A stretch of DNA of 64,000 nucleotides from Lactifluus volemus (Eukaryota; Basidiomycota; Agaricomycetes; Russulales; Russulaceae), in NCBI GenBank assembly GCA_022376515.1, contig WTXI01000021.1:62001-126000 (forward strand), written 5' to 3'. This document shows positions 45,386-56,130 of the stretch, one piece after another (positions within the stretch are counted from its first letter, which is position 1; each line of letters starts with the position of its first letter). A program made the position numbers and the translations under genes. The notes below the pieces were generated by a model. That model did no database searches, was not told the DNA's origin, and worked only from the letters and a program-made list of their open reading frames with translations.

Positions 45386-47414
45386 TCAAAACTTCCAACC
45401 TCCAGCGAGGCCCATGACGTTGGTCGGATCAACCGCCTTCCGAATCTCAGCCAGTCGTGGCACATTTGAACCATATACTACCTCGACAGGCATCCCGAAC
45501 AGCGCATAGTTCCCATACGAGAACGCATTGGCAACATCCTGTCCGTCCGCGACCGCCGCAGCGCGCAGCGCGTCCGTGGTCTGCCTCAGAGCATCGGTAA
45601 CGGCGGCATCTAACGAAGGGTCTGCCCACGCAAAATAGATGTTTGTTGGCAAGAGTGGGCGCGAGCGATCGGGCGGGTAGGCGGAGGGAAGGCCGTAGGA
45701 GAAGAGCGCCGGGTCGAAGGGCTCGACGTCGTATGAGGCAAGTGTGTCGAGTAGGCCCATTTCGGCAAGCTTTGCACCCCAGAACTGCGTTTGGAGAGCC
45801 TCACCAGTGAGGCATACGCGGAGGAAAGGGGGATTAACTTACCTGGGTTTCATTCACCAATGCATTCATGAATGCAGGAGAATACTCCAAGACGGGGACG
45901 GTGCTAAAATGCCCTCTACGCAGAACTGAATTTCTTAGTGGAGATGGGGACTGGAGACGACTGACCTCGTAGTTAGACGATCTTCGGCAGGTAGGGATTT
46001 GAAAAACTTGAGGAATGAAGTCGAGCTCAGCTCTGGGATATCGAATATCGCGAGAAAGTGATCGAATATTCCCTGAGGCGGCTCAGGTCCATCATAAAAC
46101 ATGAGCACTTCGACTGAGTGCTGTCAAGTGCTCGGCGTGTCAGAGGCGTCAGTTGTAAATGTAAGAATAGAACCGCGCACCACATCAGCAATGGAGTTAT
46201 ACGTCGGGAGTATCGTGGCCTTCTTATCAGTCACCTCCTTCTGGAATCTGACAATCGCCGCATTCACTTCATCTATAGAGAAGTCAAACATGATTGCATA
46301 GCCGCCCTTGTTTCACTTGAGTCAAGATCGTAGGGATAACGAACTGAGGGGACAATTACCCAGACTTCACCCTGGGGGTGTGCCTTGAGGACAAAGTTGG
46401 TGACTATGCCCTGGGGTGAATTGAATGTGAATCTAACTAGGCGATACAACGACATCATGTGAGCCTACATACAAAGTTGTTGAAGCCACCCTGAAACCAA
46501 ATTCAGCATGTAATTCGGAGAGAACGATGACGCATACCCTGAGGCCAAACCAGAGATCCTCATCTGAGGCGGTGACAGTCTTAATGGTCCCGTTTGGGAG
46601 CACGAGCTCAAATGATACTACTGTATCGAGCGTAAGCCCGAATTGGTTTGTCTTCCATGAATATCCTTTGGCGTTACCAAACACAGTCACCAACCAAAAC
46701 ACAGTCAGACAGGGGGAAAAAGGATACACACCTCCGCCGAGGATGAATCCAGCAACGCCGACGCCGGTGACTCGCCCTCCACAGACATTCAACCCGGTCC
46801 CATCCAGCGCCACGTAGACGTCATCCCATGTGAGCCCTGCGCCCATCGCGACGGTTTTGGCTACATGGTCAACGTTGACCTTGTTGAAGCGGGTCATGGA
46901 GATATGTACGCCAGGCGTGGACGAGAAACCGGGATTGGTAGCATGACCTCCGCCCTTGACGGCAAAGGGTATGCGGGTGTCACCCAGTATGCGCAACTAC
47001 GATTGGAGTAAATTATCAGAACACGCTTTTTGGGGGCGAGGTATTGGTTAGAGGAGAAGGTGGGAGGGAAGCAAACGCACGATCTCAGCGACGTCCTGTG
47101 GTGTGCCAGGCTCGACGCTGCACGCAGACTGTATGGTACTCGATTGTGCCCAGTGTGCGATATCGACAGTATATTGCGCTGAGGCTGGTGATGGGTGGTT
47201 TGATTTAGGTCAAACTAGCTGACACGAGCGCTGGGAGCGATAAACAGGACTAACGGGGGTAGAAAACGGCAGAAGCGCCTGAGATGGCCCCTGCGATGCG
47301 GTCACACGCATCTAGGAAGCTTGTGGTATCGGGGAAGTGTTGTTGCGTCTCCGCGTGGGCGAGGACAGCGAACGAGAGGAAGGCAGCAGATGCGAGAGGG
47401 TTCAATTTTACCAT
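45386..47414 (-). CDS. FAD-linked (BBE-type) oxidase, type B copy 2
   Basis: Nearly identical to type-B copy 1 over the exons. Signal region MVKLNPLASAAFLSFAVLAH; FAD domain IPFAVKGGGHATNPGFSSTP, TVAMGAGLTWDDVYVALDGT, NVCGGRVTGVGVAGFILGGG; last exon LLDTLASYDVEPFDPALFSY, YGNYALFGMPVEVVYGSNVP, DPTNVMGLAGGWKF. Small differences (Met and Val in the last exon) show the copies have begun to diverge. The intron next to the QGEVW exon is longer than in copy 1. GGGH is kept; Val stands at the Cys position. No lesion seen. Confidence 0.84.
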
Positions 47415-47475
47415 GGCCCAAAGTAAGGGTAGAAGGAGAATTGTATAGCATGGTAACTGGGTGCGGTTAGCCTTC

Positions 47476-47483
47476 TTTATAAA
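47476..47483 (-). promoter_or_regulatory. TATA box of type-B copy 2
   Basis: TTTATAAA 62 bp upstream of the ATG at 47414, in the same context as copy 1. Confidence 0.55.
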
Positions 47484-47689
47484 GGGTGGATTCTGTGAGA
47501 GCCGTGACGTGCAGGCACAGGTGAGTTCCGTAGACCGGAAGGACGTCGTGACAGCAGACGTACGACTTGAAACCAAAAAAGGGGAGGGTGAGGGCCGATG
47601 GGCGGTTAGACAGTGTTAGCATGGACCCGAGGATCATTTTACGATCCATCAGCTATACAATCAATGGAAAGAAAGACGAACCAGAGCGA

Positions 47690-48090
47690 ACAACACTGTA
47701 GAGGGCATCGGCGCAACGCTACACCGAGCCCGAGGTGGAAAGGTCATCGCAACACACGCCACAGGTCCCGTAAGTAAAGCAGCGTAAGTCTGGCCCGGCG
47801 TTGTTAACTTGGATAATGTTGAAACGCGACATAGATATTTCGATACAACAAGTTAAAGAGGGCCCAGGATTGACAGCATGGGCGCCACCTTTCATCACGA
47901 AATGCGTGCGGGTGGATCCCAAGACCCACAACTGCGAGTACAATCACGATGCGGTGAACCAACACTGTTAGCGAAGTGATGCCGTACAATAGCGCTGACA
48001 TCTGCTGCCGAGCCGGGTTCGACGGAGTACTGTAGATGAGCTCAAGGGAGTGCTTGTCTTCGGCAACGTGTTGAGATGAGACTTCTGTTG
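47690..48090 (-). pseudogene. type-A oxidase fragment, unit 2
   Basis: Covers the end of the second exon (the EPGSAAD region near 48000-48030) and the FAD exon with a damaged KGGGHAVNPG-like block (here KGGAHAVNPGPSLTC) plus a decayed VNN..GQTYAAL block. The catalytic-site GGGH is GGAH. Exon 1 and all downstream exons are missing. It is the longer version of the relic at 38.1-38.4 kb. Confidence 0.65.
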
Positions 48091-48379
48091 AGACTCGGAC
48101 GGACGTGGTTCCGGCGAACCAGCGGAGCCAGCGGACCGGTCATCATGATCTATTTTTTTTTTGTAAAACGTTTTATTCCCAGAAATTAGTTAGATTCATT
48201 GCTAAGTATCAGGAGATTTACAGAACCATCAGCTTTGCTTAGCACGCTGGAGCCGGGCCAGTGGACTAGAATGAGGAAAAAAATGTTATGTTACGCACAT
48301 CCCGGGTTGGGGATACTAACCAAGATACTAACGATATATGGCTGATGGGTTTTCAACTCGGAGGGCGCCTATTTGATGG
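48091..48379. other. inter-unit spacer 2, left of the MITE
   Basis: AT-rich with a T run (48153-48163). It contains three ACTAAC(C) motifs near 48317-48336, just before the TIR element. No gene. Confidence 0.35.
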
Positions 48380-48666
48380 TACTAACCCTGCGAGGGCAAT
48401 GGGCCAGTCGGGGGCAATGGGCCACTTCGAATTTCTCATCCAATTCTTGCTCAATCATGACAATATTTGACATATGACATCCTGTACCACATGCAAGCAT
48501 ATTCCGTGTGTTTTTTTGGGTAGAATTGTGTTATATAGAAAAACAAAAAAAAATGCAGTTTGTCACGCGAGTCACGCCCAAGTGCTGCGGGGTCTGAACT
48601 TTGGCTGGGGACAAGCGTGACTGATCCGTTGCCCCTGACTGGCCCATTGCCCCCGCAGGGTTAGTA
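48380..48666. mobile_element. short TIR element (MITE-like)
   Basis: The 30 bp at 48380-48409 (starting TACTAACCCTGCG) are the reverse complement of 48637-48666 with one mismatch. The inverted match continues inward for about 18 more bases with several mismatches. Outside the terminal TA dinucleotides the flanks no longer match, which fits a TA target duplication as in Tc1/mariner-type MITEs. The inside (about 230 bp) is AT-rich and has no open frame. The motif GGGCAATGGGCCA occurs twice in the left arm. Confidence 0.65.
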
Positions 48667-48927
48667 AATGCGTTTACAATGAAACCAGTGAAGTTTTCAC
48701 GTGCTTATGAAGGTTCATTGAATAGTGGCAGGAAGAACTTTAGCAGGGAGGGAGGATTTCAAGTTGGCGTTACAATAGGATCCCGTGCATAACCCCGATT
48801 TGGTATCGGGGAATTCGCGTACCATAACCGATAACCTATACATCAGGGGCCGCGGACCCGTAAATCAAGCATACAATTGTTCCCCTCGGGAATGTCATGG
48901 TTACACAAGAATGCTGGTTGTTCCCCA

Positions 48928-50901
48928 TCAAAACTTGAACCCGCCAGTCAGGTCCATCACATTTTCTGGATCAACCGCACGCTTGATCGCGCGTAGCCTT
49001 GGAATATTCGCTCCATATAGGTCCTCCAACGGCGTGCTAAAGAGCGCGTAGTTCGGATACACAGCCGCGTGTGACACATTTTGCCCATCCGCATCTGCCG
49101 CAGCTGTAATCGCATTGCAGTAATGACCGAAATCCCGTAGCAAGGTGCCATCTAAGGAGGCGTTCATGTACGAGAACACGACATTCGTTGGGAAGAGAGC
49201 GCGAGAGCGGTCGGGTGGGTATGCAGAGTCGGAACCATGAGAGAACAATCCGCTGTCAAAAGGTTCCAGCGTGGCAGCAACGACCGCGTTCTTATCCAAA
49301 GCGCGGAGCCTTGCTCCCCAGAACTGTCCATTCGATGTTAATAATGACGCCCAAGGCGTACTTCAGCATCATGCTCACCAGGACCTGGTTCGCGATTGTG
49401 TCCACAACGGAGCGTGAATATTGGGTGATTGGAAGACCATTCGAGTAACCGCTATATCGTCCGATCAGCTCTAAATGTTGGTGCAGCACAGGAGACAGAC
49501 GAAAAAACCGACCGAAAAATGGGGGGACGATTTATGTATGAGAGGCTGCTGAACAGATCAGTGAATGATCTTGTCGATACATCTGACCGATTAGTTGGAA
49601 TCGCCAAGAAATCGTCGAAAATACCGGGGCCAGGTGTGGGCGCATCATAGAAAAAAACAGCCGCAAGGCCAAGCTACAGAAGGCGGAATCGTTCAAGTAG
49701 GAATCATAACAAAAACTTCATGACAACCTACGCCTTTCGGGGTGTGGATTATCACAAGGGCCAGTGCAGCCTTTGTGTCTTTCTTCTCCTGGAATTTTAT
49801 GATAGCATCCTTCACTGCATCTAGCTGGTCCGCCGTGTGATTACGCGTGCCTCCCTGCCCAGAGGTAGAAATTGAGTATGACGAGATCATGGTTCCCGGA
49901 ATCCGGAAATGCAGAATTACTGACCCATACTTGACCTTGCGGAATAGTCTTGTAGGAGAACTTGGTTACAATGCCCTGTCATTCGGTCAGGGTCTGCTTC
50001 ATGTTGCAAACAAGTGCCGCACAAAGTTGTTTCCTCCTCCCTAAGAGCGGGTTCATTGAAATGCTTTTGTTGCGAAGTTTCCAGGCACTTACCCTGAGCG
50101 CGAACCACAAGTCTTCGTTCTCAGATGTCACGTGTGTAATCGTCCCATTCGGCAAGACGAGCTCGAATCCAGCCATATTGTCAACACTCAGTCCATACTG
50201 GTTGCTCAGAAAGGAATAGCCTGCGAAACGAATTCCCTGAATCAGCTCGCGGTGGGGAAGTCACTACTCACCGCCGCCGAGAGTCAGACCTGCGACACCA
50301 ACAGTCGGTATACGCCCTCCGACAACGGTCAGTCCAAGAGGTATCAAGGTCGCGTATATCTGGTCCCATGTGAGACCTGCTCCTACGTCAACAGTTTCGG
50401 TAGTGTTGTGAATCTGGATGTCGTTGAAGCGCGTCATAGAAATCTGAACACCACAAGTCGAAGAGAATCCATGATTGAGAGCATGGCCACCACCTTTCAC
50501 CGCGAAAGGCGTGCCGGTAGATCCCAAGATGCGTAACTACGAGTACAAGGTGGTGAGCCAAGACAACGGCTGGGATATGAGACGCCGTACAATCGCGCCT
50601 ATATCTGCTGCTGAGCCGGGTTCGACGGAGCATGCAGAGGCTGCACTAGACGAGATCCAGGCATGCTCGTTGTCAGCGATGTATTGAGATGAGTCTTCAC
50701 CCATGTCAGATTCAAGTTGGCACCAGTCCAAAGGAGCTCAAATGAGTACACACTGGGATAGAACACCTGTGAAGCGGTGGAAATGGAAGATGTGATCTTG
50801 GCACAGATAGTTGAGTATTGAGTGGAGTCGCATTTGTGCGCAAAAGCGTTTTCAAGCAATGCAAAGGAGAAAATGACAACTAAATAAGTTGTCGAGAGCA
50901 T
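48928..50901 (-). CDS. FAD-linked (BBE-type) oxidase, type A copy 3
   Basis: Third type-A gene, the most diverged of the three. Signal peptide MLSTTYLVVIFSFALLENAF; second exon SSQYIADNEHAWISSSAASA; FAD domain TPFAVKGGGHALNHGFSSTC, VDVGAGLTWDQIYATLIPLG, TVVGGRIPTVGVAGLTLGGG. Middle exon GGTRNHTADQLDAVKDAIIK. C-terminal exon PFDSGLFSHGSDSAYPPDRS, YPNYALFSTPLEDLYGANIP, DPENVMDLTGGFKF. The ..NPGF.. Pro is His here and the final G-L-A/T-G is D-L-T-G. GGGH is kept and Ile is at the Cys position. No frameshift seen in the exons followed. Confidence 0.82.
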
Positions 50902-51762
50902 GTCAATGAGGCGAGGTGAAACTGTAGGGATCAGTCTTCAGTTTGGGGCAAAAAATTGTGATTGTGTCTAACTTATAGGAAGTATAACCTACAGCAACCG
51001 ACATCTCAGTCAAATATCTGTTTATACGTAAATTGGTTCTGATTCGACTAGATTGAATTCAGCACCGTCCGCTCATATCCTCCAGGAAGAAGGGACTTGC
51101 CCAAGTTAAGCGACCCTAGCCGAGCCTAAGCAACCTGACTTACATTCAGTACAGTAGGTTTTGTGGTTTTGTAACTTAGGCAAGTCCCTGTTTCGGAGTC
51201 CTTCCTGATGTAAGTTTGAGTTACATCAATACTAGTCATTTGGGAGCCTGACCGTCCCTGACGATATGCCAGTGATGGGGTTTCGAGTGCGCGTATTTGA
51301 GGATTAATGAATACAAAACTAAATTTTTGTACAATAACAACCAGCGAAAGTCTTGACATACGGAAAGAAATTTAGCAGAGGGGATTTAAGGGCCATTTTG
51401 ACGTCACGCGTGCTTTCAAATTATCATCACGTGCGTCGTGACCATGCGCCTCTCATTTGTTCTTTCCCACCGGTTGCAATTGGTACCTCGTCTACATTTC
51501 TCGATTGATAGCACAGCCACTTGGCTGCATTCTGTGCACTACAGTGCGTGTTGAAACACTATTTTCGCTCGGGCTTGGTGTGGTGTCTTCCTGATCCCCC
51601 TTGTAAAGCTGTGATGACTCCACCTCGAAGTCTTTAGTAAAGGAGCGATAACGAAGGATCACCACTCATCTCTCTTTCCACGCTGTGTATCATCACACCT
51701 TCACTCAAATTAAATCCATATGTCTGTAACCGAAACTTTAACTTAATAATCATCAACTAAAA
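50902..51762. other. array spacer A-B, unit 3
   Basis: Promoter side of type-A copy 3 and 3' side of type-B copy 3. Shorter than in units 1 and 2, lacking the 34.8-35.4 kb repeat. A GGGCTTGGTGTGGTG motif near 51571 recalls the other units. No gene. Confidence 0.45.
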
Positions 51763-53772
51763 TCAAAATTTGAATCCTCCGGCGAGGCCCATCACATTGG
51801 TCGGATCAACCGTCTTCCGAATCTCAGCCAGTCGTGGCACATTCGCACCATATACTCCCTCGACAGCCGTCCCTAAAAGCGCATAGTTTCCATACGAAAA
51901 CGCATTGGCAACGTCCTGTCCGTCCGCGACTGCCGCAGCGCGCAACGCGTCCGTGGTCTGCCTCAGAGCGTCGGCAACGGCGGCATCTAACGAAGGGTCT
52001 GCCCACGCAAAATAGATGTTTGTTGGAAAGAGCGGGCGTGAGCGATCGGGCGGGTAAGCGGAGGGCGTAAGGCCGTAGGAGAAGAGCGCCGGGTCGAAGG
52101 GCTCGACGTCGTATGAGACGAGGGTGTCTAAAAGGCCCATTTCGGCAAGCTTTGCACCCCAGAACTGACGTTTGGAGAGCCTCACCAGTGGGCATACTCA
52201 GAGAAAAAGGGGGGATTGACTTACGTGGGTTTCATTCACCAATGCATTCAGGAATGCAGAAGAATAGTCCAAGACGGAGACGGTGCTAAAGTGCCCTCTA
52301 CGCAGAACTGAATTTCCTAGTGGAGATGGGGACTGGTGACGACTGACCTCGTAGCTAGGAAATCGTCGGCCGGTAGGGATTTGAAAAACTTGAGGAATGA
52401 AGTCGAGCTCAGCTCTGGGATATCGAATATCGCAAGAAAGTGATCGAATATTCCCTGAGGCGGCTCAGGTCCATCATAAAACATGAACAACTCGACTGAG
52501 TGCTGCCAGGTACTCGGCGTTTCAGAGGCGTCAGTTGTAAATCGTAATAATAGAACCGCGCACCACATTAGCAATGGTGTTGTAGGTCGGGAGTATCGCG
52601 GCCTTCTTATCAGTCACCTCCTTCTGGAATCTGACAATCGCCGCATTCACTTCGTCTATAGAGAAGTCAAAGATGATTGCATAGCCGCCCTTGTTTCACT
52701 TGAGTCGAGTTCGTAGGGGATAACGAAAACGAGGGACAGTTACCCAGACTTCACCCTGGGGGTGTGCGTTGAGGACAAAATTGGTGACTATGCCCTACGT
52801 CAAATGTGAATCTAACTAGGCGATAAAACGGTATCCTACATACATAGTTGTTGAAGCCACCCTGAAGCCAAATTCAGCATCTCATTCGGCGAGAGTGATG
52901 ACGCATACCCTGAGGCCAAACCAGAGATCCTCATCTGAGGCGGTGACAGTCTTAATGGTCCCGTTTGGGAGTACAAGCTCAATTGACACTAGTGTATCGA
53001 TCGTAAGCCCGAACTGGTTTGTCTTCCATGAATATCCTTTGGCGTTACCAAACACGGTCATCAACAGAAACGCAGTCAAACGGGGGAAAAAAAGGCTACA
53101 CACCACCACCGAGGATGAATCCAGCAACGCCGACGCCGGTGACTCGCCCTCCACAGACATTCAACCCGGTCCCATCCAGCGCCGCGTAGACGTCATCCCA
53201 TGCGAGCCCTGCGCCAATCGCGACGGTGTTGGCTACGTGGTCAACGTTGACCTTGTTGAAGCGCGTCATGGAGATGTGTACGCCAGGCGTGGACGAGAAA
53301 CCGGGATTGGTAGCATGACCTCCGCCCTTGACGGCAAAGGGTGTGCGGGTGTCATCCAGTATGCGCAACTACGATTGCAGTAATTATCAGAACATGCCTT
53401 TTTGTGGCGAGGTATGGTTAGAGAAGGTGGGAGGGAAGCAAACGCACGATCTCAGCGACGTCCTGTGGTGTGCCAGGCTCGACGCTGCACACAGACTGCA
53501 TGATACTTGATGTGGCCCAGTGTGCGATATCGGCAGTATATTGCGCTGAGGCTGGTGATGGGTGGTTTGAAGTAGGTCAAACTAGCTGACACGAGCGCTC
53601 GACGGGACTAACGGGGGTAGAACACGGCAGAAGCATTTGAGATAGCCCCTACGATGCGGTCACACGCATCTAGGAAGCTTGTGGTATCGGCAAAGTGTGG
53701 TTGCGTCTTCGCGTGGGCGAGGACAGTGAACGAAAGGAGGGCAGCAGATGTGAGAGGATTCAATCTTTTCAT
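51763..53772 (-). CDS. FAD-linked (BBE-type) oxidase, type B copy 3
   Basis: Third type-B gene. Signal region MKRLNPLTSAALLSFTVLAH (start changed from M-V-K to M-K-R). FAD domain TPFAVKGGGHATNPGFSSTP, TVAIGAGLAWDDVYAALDGT, NVCGGRVTGVGVAGFILGGG. Middle exon GPEPPQGIFDHFLAIFDIPE. Last exon FWGAKLAEMGLLDTLVSYDV, a 3-nt in-frame insertion giving SYGLTPSAYPPDRS, then YGNYALLGTAVEGVYGANVP and DPTNVMGLAGGFKF. GGGH is kept; Val at the Cys position. No disabling change seen. Confidence 0.84.
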
Positions 53773-53832
53773 GGCCTAACACAAGGGTATAGAGAGAATT
53801 GTATAGCATAGTAACTGGGGCGGCTAGTCTTC

Positions 53833-53840
53833 TTTATAAA
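53833..53840 (-). promoter_or_regulatory. TATA box of type-B copy 3
   Basis: TTTATAAA about 61 bp upstream of the ATG at 53772, conserved with copies 1 and 2. Confidence 0.55.
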
Positions 53841-53929
53841 GGGTGGAATCTTCACAAGCCCGACGTGCAAGCACAGGTGGGTCCCGTAGACCGGAAGGAG
53901 GGCGTGAGAGCATACGAACGACTTGAAAT

Positions 53930-54100
53930 TCATCGTAGCTCGTAGCTACTTACAGTTATGGAGACCGTTATCATGGACACGAGGATAATCTCACGATCCA
54001 TCAGCAAATACAAAGAACGGAAAGAATGTGGCCATCGTCGTAACAGTACACTGAGCGCAAGTTGGAAAGGTCACTGCAACACACGCCACAGGACAAGGGT
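53930..54100 (-). pseudogene. type-A oxidase fragment, unit 3 (very short)
   Basis: The sequence after type-B copy 3 matches the same position in units 1 and 2 (GTAGCTACTTAC..GAGGAT..ACGATCCA, then GGAAAGGTCA..GCAACACACGCCACAGG). Only a trace of the type-A relic remains before similarity ends near 54100. This is the right edge of the array. Confidence 0.5.
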
Positions 54101-54932
54101 CACCCCATAGAGGCATGGGCGCACGCAGGAAACGTACCAGGAACGACCGGTGAATAGTGAAGTCAAGTGAAGAAACGCCGTGACGAACATGTGAGAATTT
54201 GACTTGATATGACGGTAGCAGACGGCCCAACAAAGGAGATGCGTAGGGTTGGGATAGCACGAGCAAGCAGTATGGGAAGAGATGAAGACCCTGGGCAAGG
54301 ATGCACTGCAGCGCAGAGGCCGGGCCCGAGGATCCCGAGGGCAAACCTGGGGCGATCGCCCGGCCCGGGCCCCGCATTGTGCTCGTCGGCTCCGGGCATC
54401 GAGCTCTCTCCTACAATAGTAGCTACTTCATCTCTAAACTACTACCTATACCTAACACCCAGAGACCTTTCAATAATCCCACTGAATCTTCTACCAATCG
54501 GCAAATGACCAAACACGATCCTTCCCACAACAAAGAGCTGAGTTCAAACCCCCCCTGTACATGCCCCTGTAACGACAAATGCACCCATAAGTTGCAAATG
54601 AACGCCCCACAACCCAACCAACACCTAATCGCACCACGGCCACAGGTGCTAGCTCTAAGGAAATCCCTCACAAATTCATGACTGCAGCCAGGACGGCCAT
54701 CCGAACAAAATTCACCACCCTAGTATCCCACACCTGGGACCACATCCTACAAAATGGGGATCCCTCATACAACTGGCTCCATAATTGTGAAGTTTAAGTG
54801 GGTAGGAGGCCACGATAGCTGCCCCACCGGGGATGTGCGTAAATGCATTTTCTCCCGCACCCCGGTCCACCGGCCCAGGTACTTGTTCCCCTTTGTGTCT
54901 TTCTGTATGCCCAGTCTGATCTCTCGATTCAG
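54101..54932. other. array edge / breakpoint region
   Basis: Contains a very GC-rich patch (54310-54385) and then an A/C-rich stretch (54420-54720) with a composition unlike the neighbours. No family recognised. The upstream exons expected for the RNA-binding gene to the right are absent, so a rearrangement or insertion is likely here. Confidence 0.4.
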
Positions 54933-55621
54933 ATTGAAGTGAAGACGGCACAACCACGTAGCCAGCGTGATCAACAACGACATAATGTCGCCTCACCGGG
55001 CAACAACTTCAACGCCGGTCAGGCTGCCGCCGGTAATCCTGCTGCGATGGGCGGTAGTATGCCGTTTATGGCCATGAACAACACCGGTGCGGGCGATATG
55101 TCCATGATGTATCAACGCATGATGAACGGGATGGGCACGCCATATGGCGCCATGATGGGGGAGGCATGGGCATGATGGGGGGTTTCAACCCCATGATGGG
55201 AATGGGCATGGGTATGGGCCGATTTGGAATGGGCGGTATGGGGGGAATGAGTGGCGCCGGCGTAGCTGGTATGACACCGATGGCGGCGGTGACCGCTGGC
55301 GGCATGGCTGGTAACATGGGTATGGGTGGCGGCGTCGGTGGGATGCGTCTTGGGATGGGCCCGATCGATATGGGAGGTGCCAGCGGCGGAGGTATGGGAG
55401 GAGGTATGGTCGCGGGAGGAGGCATGTCAGCAGCAGCAGCTGCTGCTGCTGCGATGGCTGGAGCTGGAGGAGGCATGGGAGGTATGGGCATGCGGCAGAA
55501 TATGGGCGGTATGATGGGGGGAGGTGCAGGACGGGGCGGTCGTCCGGGGATGAATCAGGGCCCGGGGCCTGCTCGGATCACGAATCGTGGACAACATGGA
55601 TACCACCCTTATGCGAGGTGA
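54933..55621 (+). pseudogene. orphan 3' exon of an RRM (hnRNP/Hrp1-like) protein
   Basis: The exon begins after a good acceptor (TTCAG at 54928-54932) with IEVKTAQPRSQRDQQR, the typical end of a second RRM in Hrp1/Musashi-like proteins. It continues as a Met/Gly/Asn-rich tail (MMYQRMMNGMGTPYGAMMGG.. and many G-M repeats), an eight-Ala run (55435-55457 region) and ends RITNRGQHGYHPYAR. The RRM-coding exons are not found upstream. The frame breaks once at about 55155-55162, where a G run is one base short; with it the exon is 690 nt. Either a truncated relic or the 3' end of a gene cut by rearrangement. Confidence 0.7.
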
Positions 55622-56130
55622 ATCTTTTTTCTTTTATCCCTTTTTTTGGTGGCTCTTTTTTTTGTGCTGTGTGTTCATCACCCACTTTTTGTAGCTAGTT
55701 ATTATCTGCGTCGAGTATATAGTTTGAGGCCCTCCATTTTGAGCTGATTTGATGTTATCTTTATGACATACCACTGGGATGATCATGATGTGGGAAATTT
55801 TTGCTGTACCACGACTTTGTAATCTTCACCACTTTGAAAGAGAGGAGTCCACTCAGGCTCTCACTAGCAATATATGTTCGCCGTGTCATTGGGCTGTTCG
55901 GTTTTCGACATTGGTGGGAGCCCATGGTCTGATACGTTACCTCTCGGAGTCCGAGTCCAAGCTGAGTCAACTCCGATTATGTCGCCACTGGCAGCCAAAC
56001 TTAACCAAAAACATACTACTGTAATAGAAAATTGACGCGAAGGAAAGATAGGATCCATACATATCTTTGGGCGTGCTAAGTACTACTACTATAGAGTAGA
56101 TCTACTATCAATGGCCACTACGATTTTCCC
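55622..56130. other. convergent intergenic region
   Basis: T-rich 3' region of the RRM exon and 3' region of NACHT receptor 2. No gene seen. Confidence 0.4.

Noticed and set aside
48153..48560. retrotransposon poly-A tail
   Set aside because: The T and A runs here are not preceded by any reverse-transcriptase-like sequence; the TIR structure explains the region better.
32340..54100. secondary-metabolite gene cluster around the oxidases
   Set aside because: No synthase, cyclase, methyltransferase, P450 or transporter is present among them; only oxidases and relics.
54300..54680. 126-codon plus-strand frame as a gene
   Set aside because: Composition changes abruptly in the middle (GC-rich then A/C-rich) and no family is recognisable; treated as breakpoint DNA.
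55066..55491. Pro/Met/Ile-rich minus-strand frame of 141 codons
   Set aside because: Antisense shadow of the Met/Gly repeats of the RRM exon.
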